From Cytophagaceae bacterium (GTDB lineage: Bacteria; Bacteroidota; Bacteroidia; Cytophagales; Spirosomataceae), in contig JADKIR010000004.1 of assembly GCA_016722655.1 (NCBI GenBank), positions 682,001-746,000 of the forward strand: a DNA stretch of 64,000 nt, written 5' to 3'. A program made the position numbers and the translations under genes. Of the stretch, positions 43,586-53,599 are shown piece by piece. Within the stretch, counting starts at the first letter, position 1. Each line of letters begins with the position of its first letter. The notes below the pieces were generated by a model. The model did not search any database, was not told the DNA's origin, and saw only the letters and a program-made list of their open reading frames with translations.

Positions 43586-44725
43586 TCAAATTGCCTTCTC
43601 AAAACTTTCTACCAACTCATCCATCTCAAGGTTAAGGATTGACTCATTTGTCAATAGATTTATGGTTTTTTCATTTCTGGGTGTTAGCAGGATATTTTTT
43701 TTCAAAAGTTTTTGGGCAAAATTCTCAGCAGAGGTTCCTGAAATTTCAATCTGAGAAATATTAGTACCGTTTTCAATTCTTTTTACTTTAAAACGCTCTT
43801 TTTCTGATAGTCTCTTTAAAAAGGCCTCGCTTTTTTTAACCGATTTTGCATATCTTTCTTCAAATCCATCAAAATAATGCAAAGCTACAGCAGCAAACGG
43901 CCAGGACTGATGCAAGCCCGAGCCAAACATTCTCCTGACATGAAAAAGCGGTTCGATCAGTGATTTTTCACCTGCGAGTATTGCCCCTGAAGCGGCATTG
44001 AAATATTTGTAAAGTGAAACGTACACCGTATCAAAAAGTGAAGAATATTCTTTCACACCGATGCCCGAGTAGGCCGAGGCCAGGTATATTCTCGCTCCAT
44101 CCAGATGGGTTTTTATTCCATTTTCATGTGCAAATGCAGTAATTTTTCTCATTTCGGCAAAATCAAAAACCTGACCGGTCTTACGCCTGACCGGTGATTC
44201 TATCGAAATAGCCCCAATTTGGGTTGCCACTCTACCTGATTTTGTTCTATCAAGCGTTTCCTGCACTTCTTTTAGTGAAAAAGTGGCATTTGTTCCGCCA
44301 AGTGGAATAAGGTTGATATTGCTCAGTGTCTGAACCGCATCGCCGGAATCATTGTAGATATGGCTTTCCAATTGCACCAGGGCTTTTTGTTTGGTACCAC
44401 AAAGCGTCCTGATGGCTACCTGGTTGGCAAGGGTTCCGGTAGGCATAAAGATGGCTGACTCTTTGCCCAGGGCCCGGGCAAATTTCTCTTCCAACTCAGC
44501 AACTACTCCTTTTTGAGAATAATAATCATCTTTTATGCCTTTCTTTTCAATGATGTCGAGCAAAAGCTGGGTATAATGCAGCGGAGAAAGATTCAAACCA
44601 TCAGAATTGAAATTGACTGGTGGAGCACCATTTGTTGATTTCCCTTTTGCAAAATTATTTCCCGAAAATATCATCGGACTAATGGCCGACATTTTCAGGA
44701 AACCCCTTCTGTCCAATTCATTCAT
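43586..44725 (-). CDS. Exported threonine aldolase-like PLP enzyme
   Basis: 379 residues from the ATG at 44725. That start gives a Tat-like N-terminus (DRRGFLKMSAISPM). The rest is the beta-eliminating lyase/threonine aldolase fold. The PLP lysine is probably in SLYKYFNAASGAILAG (about residues 235-250), with HLDGARIYLA supplying the aspartate and RRMFG nearby. Threonine aldolases cleave L-threonine or allo-threonine to glycine and acetaldehyde and are normally cytosolic. Export is unusual. It lies on the minus strand next to the creatininase-like gene. Confidence 0.85.
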   Translation of the reverse strand: MNELDRRGFLKMSAISPMIFSGNNFAKGKSTNGAPPVNFNSDGLNLSPLHYTQLLLDIIEKKGIKDDYYSQKGVVAELEEKFARALGKESAIFMPTGTLANQVAIRTLCGTKQKALVQLESHIYNDSGDAVQTLSNINLIPLGGTNATFSLKEVQETLDRTKSGRVATQIGAISIESPVRRKTGQVFDFAEMRKITAFAHENGIKTHLDGARIYLASAYSGIGVKEYSSLFDTVYVSLYKYFNAASGAILAGEKSLIEPLFHVRRMFGSGLHQSWPFAAVALHYFDGFEERYAKSVKKSEAFLKRLSEKERFKVKRIENGTNISQIEISGTSAENFAQKLLKKNILLTPRNEKTINLLTNESILNLEMDELVESFEKAI

Positions 44726-44902
44726 AAGTTTCCATTTTTTCCACAATTTACTAAATTCATGAATGCCCAAAAGGAATTTTGATTACAATTTCAGTGGAAT
44801 AAAGTATTTCGGTTTAAGTTTTAAGAATACCTTAATAATTAAATTTTTTTATTAATAGATAAAATGTTTAGCTTTGATTTATCAACCTAATAAAATTTCA
44901 AA

Positions 44903-46261
44903 ATGAAAAGAAGAGACTTTATCAGCAGCATCGGAACGGTGGCGGCTTTTTCGGGAGTGAGTAATGCTGCTCCTTTTAATATTATCAAAAGCCTGAAAAA
45001 CAGCCCAAATGATACCATCAGAATCGCAACCATCGGGATGGGAATACAGGGTCATTATGATACAAAAGCAGCACTTAAAAATCCCGGCGTAGAGTTTGTG
45101 GCTGCGGCTGATCTTTACACAGGCAGGCTTGAAAGAGTTAAAGCTGATTTTGGTCAAAATATTTTCACAACCCGTGATTACAGGGAAATATTAAACCGGA
45201 AAGATATCGATGCGGTTTTGATTGCTACTCCCGACCACTGGCATGACAAAATTACGATTGATGCCCTCAATGCAGGAAAGCATGTATATTGCGAAAAACC
45301 TATGGTTCAGGCCATCAATGAAGGTCACCCCGTAATCAATGCCTGGAAAAAATCGGGTAAAACTATGCAGGTCGGTAGCCAGAGGATTTCAGGAAGTGTT
45401 TTTCAGGAAGCAAAAAAACTGATTGCGGCCGGTGAAATAGGCCAGGTAAACTATGTGGAATCCAACAATGACCGTTTCAGTGCAATCGGAGCCTGGAATT
45501 ATAGCATTCCTACCGATGCCTCGCCGGAAACAGTCGATTGGGATACTTTTTTGAAAGATACGGCCAAAATGCCTTTTGATGCCAACAGGTTTTTCCGATG
45601 GAGAAATTACAAAAATTATGGTACGGGTGTGGCAGGCGACCTATTTGTACATCTGATAACTGGTGTGCATTATGTGATGGACTCCAAAGGCCCCAACCGC
45701 ATTTATGCTTCAGGGGGGTTAAGATACTGGAAAGAAGGCCGCGATGTGCCTGACGTGATGGTGGCTATTTTGGATTATCCCAAATCAGGCAACCTGGATC
45801 CCTTCCAGATGGTGCTAAGAGTAAACTTTGCCAATGCCGGAGCCATCAACAACAATACCCGCATCATCGGTTCAGAGGGGCAGATAGATTTTGGCTGGGA
45901 TGGTCTTACACTTACCAAAAAGAAATTGCCTAAAGCTCCGGGCTATGGCAATTACGACAGCTATTTCACTTTTTCAGAACCTCAGCAAAAAGATTTTGAA
46001 AAATGGTATAATGAAAAATACTCAGAAGCAGACAGAAAAGGAGAACCGGTAAAAGAAATAAAAATCAAAGGCAAAGAAGGGGAAGACGAGCATGCCAATC
46101 ACTTTGGTAATTTCTTTGAAAATATCAGAAAAGGTAGTCAGGAAACTATCGAAGACCCGATTTTCGGTTTCCGTGCTGCAGCACCGGTGCTGGCTTGCAA
46201 TGATTCTTATTTCCAGAAAAAACCTATCAGCTGGGATCCTGTGGCGATGAAGTTGGTTTAA
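44903..46261 (+). CDS. Tat-exported Gfo/Idh/MocA oxidoreductase
   Basis: 452 residues. Tat signal MKRRDFISSIGTVAAFSGV at the start, as in many Bacteroidota Gfo/Idh/MocA proteins. The Rossmann domain follows (IRIATIGMGIQGH, about residues 40-52), and the catalytic CEKPM lies near 134. The C-terminal domain carries the HLITGVHYVMD histidine. It acts on a sugar or inositol-like substrate with bound NAD(P) in the periplasm. A second, Sec-exported member lies convergent at 46339. Confidence 0.9.
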   Translation: MKRRDFISSIGTVAAFSGVSNAAPFNIIKSLKNSPNDTIRIATIGMGIQGHYDTKAALKNPGVEFVAAADLYTGRLERVKADFGQNIFTTRDYREILNRKDIDAVLIATPDHWHDKITIDALNAGKHVYCEKPMVQAINEGHPVINAWKKSGKTMQVGSQRISGSVFQEAKKLIAAGEIGQVNYVESNNDRFSAIGAWNYSIPTDASPETVDWDTFLKDTAKMPFDANRFFRWRNYKNYGTGVAGDLFVHLITGVHYVMDSKGPNRIYASGGLRYWKEGRDVPDVMVAILDYPKSGNLDPFQMVLRVNFANAGAINNNTRIIGSEGQIDFGWDGLTLTKKKLPKAPGYGNYDSYFTFSEPQQKDFEKWYNEKYSEADRKGEPVKEIKIKGKEGEDEHANHFGNFFENIRKGSQETIEDPIFGFRAAAPVLACNDSYFQKKPISWDPVAMKLV

Positions 46262-46284
46262 AAAAACAGAATAAAATTTCACTC

Positions 46285-46321
46285 AAAAAAGCAAAATGGA
46301 TATAATTCATTTTGCTTTTTT
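46285..46321. terminator. Bidirectional terminator
   Basis: AAAAAAGCAAAATG (46285-46298) pairs perfectly with CATTTTGCTTTTTT (46308-46321). It serves both convergent oxidoreductase genes. Confidence 0.93.
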
Positions 46322-46338
46322 GTAATACCGAAACTAAA

Positions 46339-47430
46339 TTATTTTAAGAACACCGTTTTCCCTGTTTTTGAAGACTTTACAGCTGCATCGAGTATTTCCA
46401 TCGCTATCATATTGACTTTCAGAGAGCCTAAATCATTTTCAGGATTTATATTACCTCTCACCACTGCGGCAAAATAACTAAAAGCATCATTTCTGGGATT
46501 CAACAAAGGTTTTGGTACAATAACCTCCTCTTTTGAAGCATTTCTTTCACCTGACCTCACCCGCATTTGTGGCTCACGATTGGCAAATATGTAACCTTTT
46601 TGACCATATATTTCAGTATCTTTTCTGTCAAAAGGCCAGTTCCATGAAGCCTGAAAAATTCCCTGAGCTTTTGGGTATTGGACCAAAATAGTGGCCTCAT
46701 CGTCAACATTCGGATAAATTTTGGGTTTGTTGGTCTGGGCAATAGCCGAAACAGAAACCGGCCTTTCGCCTTTCATCAGCCAGGTCATGAGGTCGGCTCC
46801 ATAGCATCCAAAATCCATGATGGCACCTCCTCCATTTTTTACGGGGTCGGTAAGCCAGTTCAAAAAAGTTTCTGAACAGCCGATTTCTTTTGGTCCACCG
46901 TGCCCATCCATTATTACTACCTTTCTGATTTCTCCAATTTTATCCTTAGTATTTATTAATTCAAAAGCCTCATGGTGGCTTGCATACCAGGTGGTTTCGT
47001 AGTTGGTTATGAGTGAAATCCCGTATTTTTTTGCAAGTGCTTCCATTTCTTTTGCGGCTTTCAGGTTTACAGCCAGAGGTTTTTCCACCATTACATGTAT
47101 TTTTTGGGGAGCACATTTCTGAACTGTTTCCAGATGCTCAATCGTGCTTCTGAAATCACAAACTGCTTCTGGTCTGGCCTTTTCAATCATTTCTTCCAGA
47201 GAAGCAAACCACAGATTTTCAGGCAAATTTGCTCTTTTTAGGTAAGACAAGGCCAACTCTTTATTGGGTTCGGCAAAACCAACCAATTCCATTCCTTCAT
47301 GCTGCGGAGCATTCAGAATTTGCCAAACATGATCATGGGTCATACCCACAATACCCATTCTGACCGGCTTTTGTGAATAAACCGAAAATGCATTGATCAG
47401 GATATAAATCAGAAGAAATAGTTTTTTCAT
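46339..47430 (-). CDS. Exported Gfo/Idh/MocA oxidoreductase
   Basis: 363 residues. Sec signal peptide (ending SVYSQK, about 20). Rossmann domain beginning VRMGIVGMTHDHVWQIL (about residues 23-39) and the EKPLAV motif near 117. The His-containing GYGADLMTWLMKGERPV segment and the C-terminal beta-sheet domain follow. It is probably a periplasmic sugar-related dehydrogenase, like its neighbour at 44903, although the signal types differ. Confidence 0.88.
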   Translation of the reverse strand: MKKLFLLIYILINAFSVYSQKPVRMGIVGMTHDHVWQILNAPQHEGMELVGFAEPNKELALSYLKRANLPENLWFASLEEMIEKARPEAVCDFRSTIEHLETVQKCAPQKIHVMVEKPLAVNLKAAKEMEALAKKYGISLITNYETTWYASHHEAFELINTKDKIGEIRKVVIMDGHGGPKEIGCSETFLNWLTDPVKNGGGAIMDFGCYGADLMTWLMKGERPVSVSAIAQTNKPKIYPNVDDEATILVQYPKAQGIFQASWNWPFDRKDTEIYGQKGYIFANREPQMRVRSGERNASKEEVIVPKPLLNPRNDAFSYFAAVVRGNINPENDLGSLKVNMIAMEILDAAVKSSKTGKTVFLK

Positions 47431-47705
47431 TTTTTAAAAAGGCTGAATATAAATATTTTAGTAATTGAATCTAAAGTTACACAAAAATCATTTTTGAGAA
47501 ATTATAAACTACCATACTTTTGAAAATTAACACAACAATGCCAATATATTCAACGATATCGTTTTTGAAAGACCAAATGAGCTATTTTTTGGGATAAAAT
47601 TTGAATTACATTAAAATGAGACAATACTTATAAATGAATTTATTCTATCTAATAATGCATTTTTTAGCTTATTTTTGTACTTTATATATACAAAGTTCCA
47701 AATAA

Positions 47706-48941
47706 TTGCAATTCAACGAACTCAACATACACCCTGACCTTCTCGATGCCATCGAGGCCATGAATTTCAGACAAGCCTCCGCTATTCAGGAGCAAGCCAT
47801 TCCGGTAATCATGGAAGGCAAGGACTTGCTGGCTTCGGCACAAACCGGTACTGGTAAAACTGCGGCATTTTTAATTCCGCTGCTTGACAGCATCGCCCGC
47901 GACAACAATCACCATATTTCGGTGTTGATACTGGTCCCAACCCGCGAGCTCGCCAAGCAAATCGACGAGCAAATCGAAGGGCTGGGATATTTTGTAGGAG
48001 CTAATAGTCTGGCAATATATGGAGGAGGAAAAGGTGAAAACTGGGATCAACAACGCAATGCCCTCACCGAAGGTGCCGATATCATTATAGCCACACCGGG
48101 AAGGTTGATGGCACACATGCAAAGTGGAAAGGTAAAATTTGACCACTTAAAATGTCTGGTACTCGACGAAGCCGACAAAATGCTGGATATGGGTTTTATG
48201 GATGATATACTATATGTAATCAAACATCTTCCTGCTAAACGTCAAAATCTGATGTTTTCGGCAACTATGCCCACTAAAATCAGGACATTTGCTCATAAAA
48301 TCTTAAACAATGCGGTTGAAATTAACCTCGCTGTTTCAAAACCAGCAGAAGGAATTGACCAAAATTTCTATCTGGCTACTGACACGCAGAAAATTCCGCT
48401 TCTGGTGCACCTTCTGAAAGAAAAGAAAGATCAAACTGCCATCATATTTACTTCTCAAAAAGCAAAAATTAACCTGATAATCAGAGCATTGGGCAAAGAA
48501 AAACTCAAAGCTATGGGTGTCTCTTCTGATATTGAACAAGAGCAAAGAGAAGAGACTTTGAGAGGATTTAAAAATAAAAATTATAATATTCTGGTGGCAA
48601 CCGATGTACTTTCTAGAGGAATTGACATCAACAATCTGAATTTGGTTGTCAACTTCGACGTACCTCGTGACCCGGAAGATTATATTCACCGAATAGGCCG
48701 TACCGCAAGAGCCGAGACCACCGGCGTTTCGATGACTTTTATCAATGAAGCCGACCAAAAAAAGGTGCTTTTTATTGAGCGTTTACTAGAAAAAGAAGTA
48801 GAAAAGCAAAATATCACTGAGGCCTTGGGACTTGGTAAAGCTCCTGAATTCAGAGCTACTTTGCGTTCAGGCTCGCCCAAACCACAAAATGGCGGAAAAA
48901 AGAGATTTTTCAAGAAAAAAAGCCCCAGGCCTAACTCATAA
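47706..48941 (+). CDS. DEAD-box RNA helicase, RhlE-like
   Basis: 411 residues from a TTG start (47706), because no ATG precedes the conserved QFNELNIHPDLL. Motifs: Q-motif ASAIQEQAIP, Walker A AQTGTGKT (about residues 40-47), PTRELAKQ, TPGRL, DEAD, SAT, and HRIGRTAR near the C-terminus. The basic tail (KKRFFKKKSPR) binds RNA. It acts in RNA and ribosome metabolism in the cytoplasm, and cold-inducible members are common. A TATTTTTG -7-like box lies 29 bp before the start. Confidence 0.93.
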   Translation: MQFNELNIHPDLLDAIEAMNFRQASAIQEQAIPVIMEGKDLLASAQTGTGKTAAFLIPLLDSIARDNNHHISVLILVPTRELAKQIDEQIEGLGYFVGANSLAIYGGGKGENWDQQRNALTEGADIIIATPGRLMAHMQSGKVKFDHLKCLVLDEADKMLDMGFMDDILYVIKHLPAKRQNLMFSATMPTKIRTFAHKILNNAVEINLAVSKPAEGIDQNFYLATDTQKIPLLVHLLKEKKDQTAIIFTSQKAKINLIIRALGKEKLKAMGVSSDIEQEQREETLRGFKNKNYNILVATDVLSRGIDINNLNLVVNFDVPRDPEDYIHRIGRTARAETTGVSMTFINEADQKKVLFIERLLEKEVEKQNITEALGLGKAPEFRATLRSGSPKPQNGGKKRFFKKKSPRPNS

Positions 48942-49036
48942 ATATTTTTTACAGAAGATTTCTTAGTTTTATCTGCCGATTAAACTGTTCACATTGTGAC
49001 ACTTGGAGCCATTGAAGCAAAAAAACAAAAATCGAA

Positions 49037-49157
49037 TCAATAGTAAATCCACTCAATCGTAAATCCCAAATCGTCAATGGTAAATTGATTCAATCGTAAA
49101 TCCACTCAATCGTAATTCCCAAATCGTCAATCGCAAATCGTCAATCGCAAATCGTGT
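49037..49157. repeat. Composite tandem repeat of a CAATCGTAAAT-like motif
   Basis: A composite unit of 53 bp starting at 49037 is repeated from 49090. Each unit contains several copies of CAATCGTAAATC or CGCAAATCGT variants. The second copy is partly rearranged at its end. It lies between the helicase and radical SAM genes and has no coding potential. Confidence 0.85.
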
Positions 49158-49220
49158 CAAACTTAGCAAACTTTTGTAGCTTTATTTTTTCCTGGAAAAC
49201 CTTCAACCTATTTTTAAAAA

Positions 49221-50261
49221 ATGAAAGGACAGGGAGCCATATCCAATGTAAAAAGCCGGTTTGATAAAACCGAAACCACCGCTTTTTGGGAAGAAGAATG
49301 GTTGGATGAAGAGCCCTCTAAACAAAAAACCATAATAAGGCCGGTTTACCCAAAAACCATTGTGAACCCAGTAAAAAGTCTTGATTTACCTTTTGTGTGG
49401 TCGCTAAACCCCTATCAGGGATGCGAACACGGTTGCAGTTATTGTTACGCTCGCCCAACCCACGAATACTGGTCGCTCAACTCAGGTATAGATTTTGAAA
49501 GACATATTCTTTACAAACCCAATGCCCCGGAACTGTTGGAAAAACATTTCCAGAAAAAAAATCTAAAAGTAAGCCCGATCTCAATTTCCGGGAATACAGA
49601 TGCCTATCAGCCGATTGAAAAAGGCCTAAAAATAACCAGGAAACTATTGGAAGTATTTCTGAAATACAAACATCCGGTTACGATAATCACCAAAAATTCA
49701 TTGATTTTAAGGGACTTAGATTTACTTATTGCTCTCAACCAAGAACGATTGATAGGCGTTGCAATTAGTATCACCACCCTGAATGAAGACCTCAGAAGAA
49801 GGCTGGAGCCCCGCACTTCAACCGCTGCTAATCGCCTGAAAACCATCAGGATATTGAATGAAAATAAGATTCCGGTATTTGGCATGATGGCTCCTCTGAT
49901 ACCGTCATTGAATAGCCATGAAATTTTTGATATGGCAAAGGCACTGCATGAAAATGGTGCCCTGGGGATGGGTTACAGCGTGGTAAGACTCAACGATGCA
50001 GTAGAGCCGATATTTATGCAATGGGCTAATAAACATTACCCCGACAGAGCCGAAAAATTATTAAACCAAATCAGGAGCCTGCATGAGGGAAATCTTGGAA
50101 GCAGAAAATTTAAAGAAAGAATGCGGGGAAGCGGGCATTTGGCTGACAGTATCAGACAAACCGCTCAACTGGCCAGAGGCAAATTTTTCCCGGATTTTAA
50201 ATATCCTGAACTCAACACAAAAGTTTTTTGCCCGCCAGGACAATTGAATTTATTTAACTGA
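49221..50261 (+). CDS. Radical SAM protein, PA0069 family
   Basis: 346 residues. The radical SAM cluster motif CEHGCSYCYARPTHEYW (C-x3-C-x2-C, about residues 69-85) binds the [4Fe-4S] cluster and S-adenosylmethionine. The downstream segments ISISGNTDAYQPIE and SITTLNEDLRRRLEPRTS are typical of the PA0069-type (spore photoproduct-lyase-like) family. The substrate is unknown. The upstream 280 bp contains the CAATCGTAAAT repeat array. Confidence 0.92.
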   Translation: MKGQGAISNVKSRFDKTETTAFWEEEWLDEEPSKQKTIIRPVYPKTIVNPVKSLDLPFVWSLNPYQGCEHGCSYCYARPTHEYWSLNSGIDFERHILYKPNAPELLEKHFQKKNLKVSPISISGNTDAYQPIEKGLKITRKLLEVFLKYKHPVTIITKNSLILRDLDLLIALNQERLIGVAISITTLNEDLRRRLEPRTSTAANRLKTIRILNENKIPVFGMMAPLIPSLNSHEIFDMAKALHENGALGMGYSVVRLNDAVEPIFMQWANKHYPDRAEKLLNQIRSLHEGNLGSRKFKERMRGSGHLADSIRQTAQLARGKFFPDFKYPELNTKVFCPPGQLNLFN

Positions 50262-50412
50262 CCTTAATCATATTTTACAAAATATCATTTTCCCAATATT
50301 TAATTTGGCTTATTTAACAATTTGATGGTTTTGTATTAAGTAAAATTTTGCTCAAGCTACTTTCATTTCTCATTTCTTATATTTGTCTTGGGAAATTGGA
50401 ACCTGCAAAACC

Positions 50413-52968
50413 ATGACAAAACAAAACCTGGAAACGCTTTTTACTCAGGAAGTTCACAATAAGTATTTGGTATTCAATACTTTGTTTTCGAGACTTCCTT
50501 ATGACAAAATGACCAATATCGGTCAACTAATGCCTTTTTTGCATGACAATGCCGAACTGGGCTTTGAAGACGGCAAAACACCAAAGGAAATCATAGATGG
50601 CTTCTTTGAAAGATATACATCTATAAAAACTGAGAAGGAAAAAATCGATTTGCTTTTCAGATTTATCACTTATATCGAGCGTCAGGTTGTACTTTTTGAT
50701 AGTGTGGAAGATTCCGCTTTTGAGAAGCTCCGACCCTTAAACAATCTTGGTTCAGTCCAGGCCATTGTTGCTTTGGCAAAACAAGAAGGTAAAATCGAAG
50801 AGGTAAAAGAAAAACTTCGGAATTTTAAGGTCAGGATGGTTTTTACGGCCCACCCTACCCAGTTTTATCCCAACAGTGTGCTTCGAATCATTCAGGATTT
50901 GGAAGAATGTATCAAAATCAATGATATCAATGCTATTGATTCACTTTTACAGCAGTTGGGAAAAACTCCATTTATCAATGAATTGCAACCAACTCCGGTA
51001 GAAGAAGCCCAGAGTATCATTTTCTTTCTGAGACATGTATATTACGATGCCCTGGGAATGCTTCATGATAAAATTTATGGTGACCTGATGGACAACGGTG
51101 AGAATTTCAAGCCAATCGTTGAACTGGGTTTCTGGCCGGGAGGTGATCGTGATGGGAATCCTTTCGTAACAGCTGAAATTACAAAAAAAGTGTCTCAAGA
51201 GCTCAGAACTAATATTTTGAAATGCTATTATAATCATTTCAAAGATATCAGACGAAGGTTTACATTTAAGGGTATAATCCCGATGCTGGAAAAAATCAAT
51301 GCAAAGATTTATACCAATATGTTTGGTCTTAACAATGACCTTACGGCCGATGAGCTGCTCAACGATATGCTCTCCGTAAGAGAAAAAATGGTGACCAACC
51401 ATAAGTCAATGTTTATTGATGAAATGGATCGTTTTATTCATCGAATCAAACTTTTCGGGCTACATTTTGCCAGTCTGGATATAAGACAGGATAGTAGTAT
51501 CCACGAAAAAGTGATGGAGGCTGTGAATCAGAAATTTAAAATTTCAGAGAAAAATTATGCTGATTGGACTGAAGCCGAAAAAATCGATTTTCTAATTCAT
51601 TCTGATATTACCATAAATGACGATGAATTTGAAGATCCACTCGTAAATGATACTTTCAAAACGATTAAAGCTGTAGCTGAAATTCAAGAAAAAAATGGTG
51701 AAAAAGCTTGTCATCGTTACATAATTTCCAATTCTACTTCAGCTTGTTCGGTTTTAGAAGTATTGGCAATGTTTAGGTTCTGTGGAATATCCGGAAAGGA
51801 TTTAAATGTGGATATTGTTCCCCTTTTTGAGACAATAGAAGGCCTAGACAGTGCAAGTGATTCTATGGACAAACTCTATCGGATGCCACATTATGAGCAA
51901 CATTTGCACCATCGTCTGCATTTCCAGACGATTATGCTTGGTTTTTCTGATGGCACCAAAGATGGAGGCTATATCAAAGCCAACTGGGAAATATATAAAG
52001 CGAAGGAAAAATTGACAGCCATTTCGGCACAGCATGGCGTTAATGTAATTTTCTTTGATGGTCGCGGGGGGCCACCTGCACGTGGGGGTGGAAAAACACA
52101 TCAGTTTTATGCATCGCAAGGGCCTACCATCGCAAACAATGAGATTCAGATTACGATTCAGGGGCAAACCATCTCATCGATGTATGGTTCGGTGCCGCAA
52201 GCGGTTTTCAACTTTGAGCAATTACTCTCTGCGGGGGTTATCAACGATGTATTTACCGATAACAAATCTTTGCTGGATATTAACGAGAAAAAACTCATAG
52301 AAGAATTGGCGGAGTTAGGTGGAGAGAAGTATCTGGAACTTAAAAACCATCCGCTTTTTGTTTCATATCTAGAAAATAAAAGTCCGCTGAAATATTATGG
52401 AAAAACCAATATTGGTTCAAGACCAAGTAAAAGAAGCTCGGGGGCTAAGCTCAAACTTTCGGATTTGAGAGCCATACCCTTTGTAGGTTCATGGAGTCAG
52501 TTGAAGCAAAATGTACCGGGATTTTTTGGTTTCGGAACTGCCCTGCAAAAGAAAATAGACCAGGGAAAACTGCATGAGTTGAGATCACTTTTTGAAAATT
52601 CATTGTATTTCAAAACCTTGATGCAAAACTCCATGATGGCCCTTTCGAAGACGTACTTCCCATTGACTTCATACATGAAAAATGACCTTGTTTACGGGGA
52701 GTTTTGGAATATTCTATATGAGGAAAGTCAACGCAGTATTCAAAATATGCTATTGGTTTCTGACCAAAAAGAGCTAATGGAAACCGACCCAATAAGCATG
52801 TTATCAGTAAATTACAGGGAACACATTGTGTTGCCACTTTTAGCAATTCAACAATATGCACTGCAAAAATTAGAAGAGACTGAAGATGAATCGGAGAAAA
52901 TGGTTTTTGAGAAAATGGTAACCCGTTCTTTATTCGGAAATATTAATGCAAGTCGTAATTCGGCGTAA
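50413..52968 (+). CDS. ppc: Phosphoenolpyruvate carboxylase
   Basis: 851 residues from the ATG at 50413. Conserved blocks: FTAHPTQFYPNSVLR (about residues 149-163), GFWPGGDRDGNPFV (about 240-253), and FFDGRGGPPARGGGKTH (about 550), the last being the catalytic glycine-rich loop. It carboxylates PEP with bicarbonate to oxaloacetate, replenishing the TCA cycle. Length and motifs are those of a functional bacterial PEPC. Confidence 0.95.
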   Translation: MTKQNLETLFTQEVHNKYLVFNTLFSRLPYDKMTNIGQLMPFLHDNAELGFEDGKTPKEIIDGFFERYTSIKTEKEKIDLLFRFITYIERQVVLFDSVEDSAFEKLRPLNNLGSVQAIVALAKQEGKIEEVKEKLRNFKVRMVFTAHPTQFYPNSVLRIIQDLEECIKINDINAIDSLLQQLGKTPFINELQPTPVEEAQSIIFFLRHVYYDALGMLHDKIYGDLMDNGENFKPIVELGFWPGGDRDGNPFVTAEITKKVSQELRTNILKCYYNHFKDIRRRFTFKGIIPMLEKINAKIYTNMFGLNNDLTADELLNDMLSVREKMVTNHKSMFIDEMDRFIHRIKLFGLHFASLDIRQDSSIHEKVMEAVNQKFKISEKNYADWTEAEKIDFLIHSDITINDDEFEDPLVNDTFKTIKAVAEIQEKNGEKACHRYIISNSTSACSVLEVLAMFRFCGISGKDLNVDIVPLFETIEGLDSASDSMDKLYRMPHYEQHLHHRLHFQTIMLGFSDGTKDGGYIKANWEIYKAKEKLTAISAQHGVNVIFFDGRGGPPARGGGKTHQFYASQGPTIANNEIQITIQGQTISSMYGSVPQAVFNFEQLLSAGVINDVFTDNKSLLDINEKKLIEELAELGGEKYLELKNHPLFVSYLENKSPLKYYGKTNIGSRPSKRSSGAKLKLSDLRAIPFVGSWSQLKQNVPGFFGFGTALQKKIDQGKLHELRSLFENSLYFKTLMQNSMMALSKTYFPLTSYMKNDLVYGEFWNILYEESQRSIQNMLLVSDQKELMETDPISMLSVNYREHIVLPLLAIQQYALQKLEETEDESEKMVFEKMVTRSLFGNINASRNSA

Positions 52969-52984
52969 GAAGCATTAAAACCAT

Positions 52985-53015
52985 AAAAGCCTTCTGAGAA
53001 ATCAGAGGGCTTTTT
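52985..53015. terminator. Terminator between ppc and folA
   Basis: AAAAGCCTTCTGA pairs with TCAGAGGGCTTTTT around a GAAA loop, with a GU pair. It is bidirectional and just touches the folA stop codon. Confidence 0.88.
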
Positions 53016-53502
53016 ATTTTCTCGAAAACTCCATTACCTCAAAATCATACTCATTCTTTTCATTTTTCAGAAAAGTAGTTTTGGAAATAAGATTCCAGGA
53101 AAGGTATGGTTCATAATCAAAAAATGCGTCCGCATCAGGAGAAACTTCAACCATGGTAAGATATATTTTGTCGGCATATTTTCCGGCTAAACGATATATT
53201 TCTGCTCCTCCCAAAATAAATATTTCTTCATCGGTTTTTTCAAATAATTCTAAAGCTGACTCCAGGCTATTTACTATTTCTACAACTTCAATTTTTAAGT
53301 CTTTTTGTCTGGTAATTACGACATTTCTGCGGTTGGGAAGAGGTTTTCCAAGAGAATCAAAAGTTTTTCTGCCCATAATAACGGCATGGCCTGAGGTAAT
53401 CCTTTTGAAGTTCTTTAGGTCTTCAGAAAGTCGCCAAAGTAATTTGTTATCTTTTCCAATCGCTTTATTTTTTGCCACCGCAACTATTATCGAAACCGTC
53501 AT
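53014..53502 (-). CDS. folA: Dihydrofolate reductase
   Basis: 162 residues from the ATG at 53502. The longer in-frame extension upstream lies in the folA-SDR intergenic region and within the SDR gene, and is not conserved. Motifs: VAVAKNKAIGKDNKLLWRLSEDLKNFKRIT, GHAVIMGRKTFDSLGKPLPNRRNVVITRQ and EIFILGGAEIYRLA, the NADPH and folate site. It reduces dihydrofolate to tetrahydrofolate in the cytoplasm. It is divergent from the SDR gene. Confidence 0.94.
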   Translation of the reverse strand: MTVSIIVAVAKNKAIGKDNKLLWRLSEDLKNFKRITSGHAVIMGRKTFDSLGKPLPNRRNVVITRQKDLKIEVVEIVNSLESALELFEKTDEEIFILGGAEIYRLAGKYADKIYLTMVEVSPDADAFFDYEPYLSWNLISKTTFLKNEKNEYDFEVMEFSRK

Positions 53503-53599
53503 TTCAGAGTTTTTTTTTGCAAATATCATGGTTTTAAAGAATAAATGAGAAAATTGAATCAATTTCATCTGAAATTTGGTTTTAATAAAAAAGTGAATA

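Noticed and set aside
43248..43754. Plus-strand 168-residue protein
   Set aside because: It lies opposite the ends of the creatininase-like and threonine aldolase-like genes and is an antisense frame.
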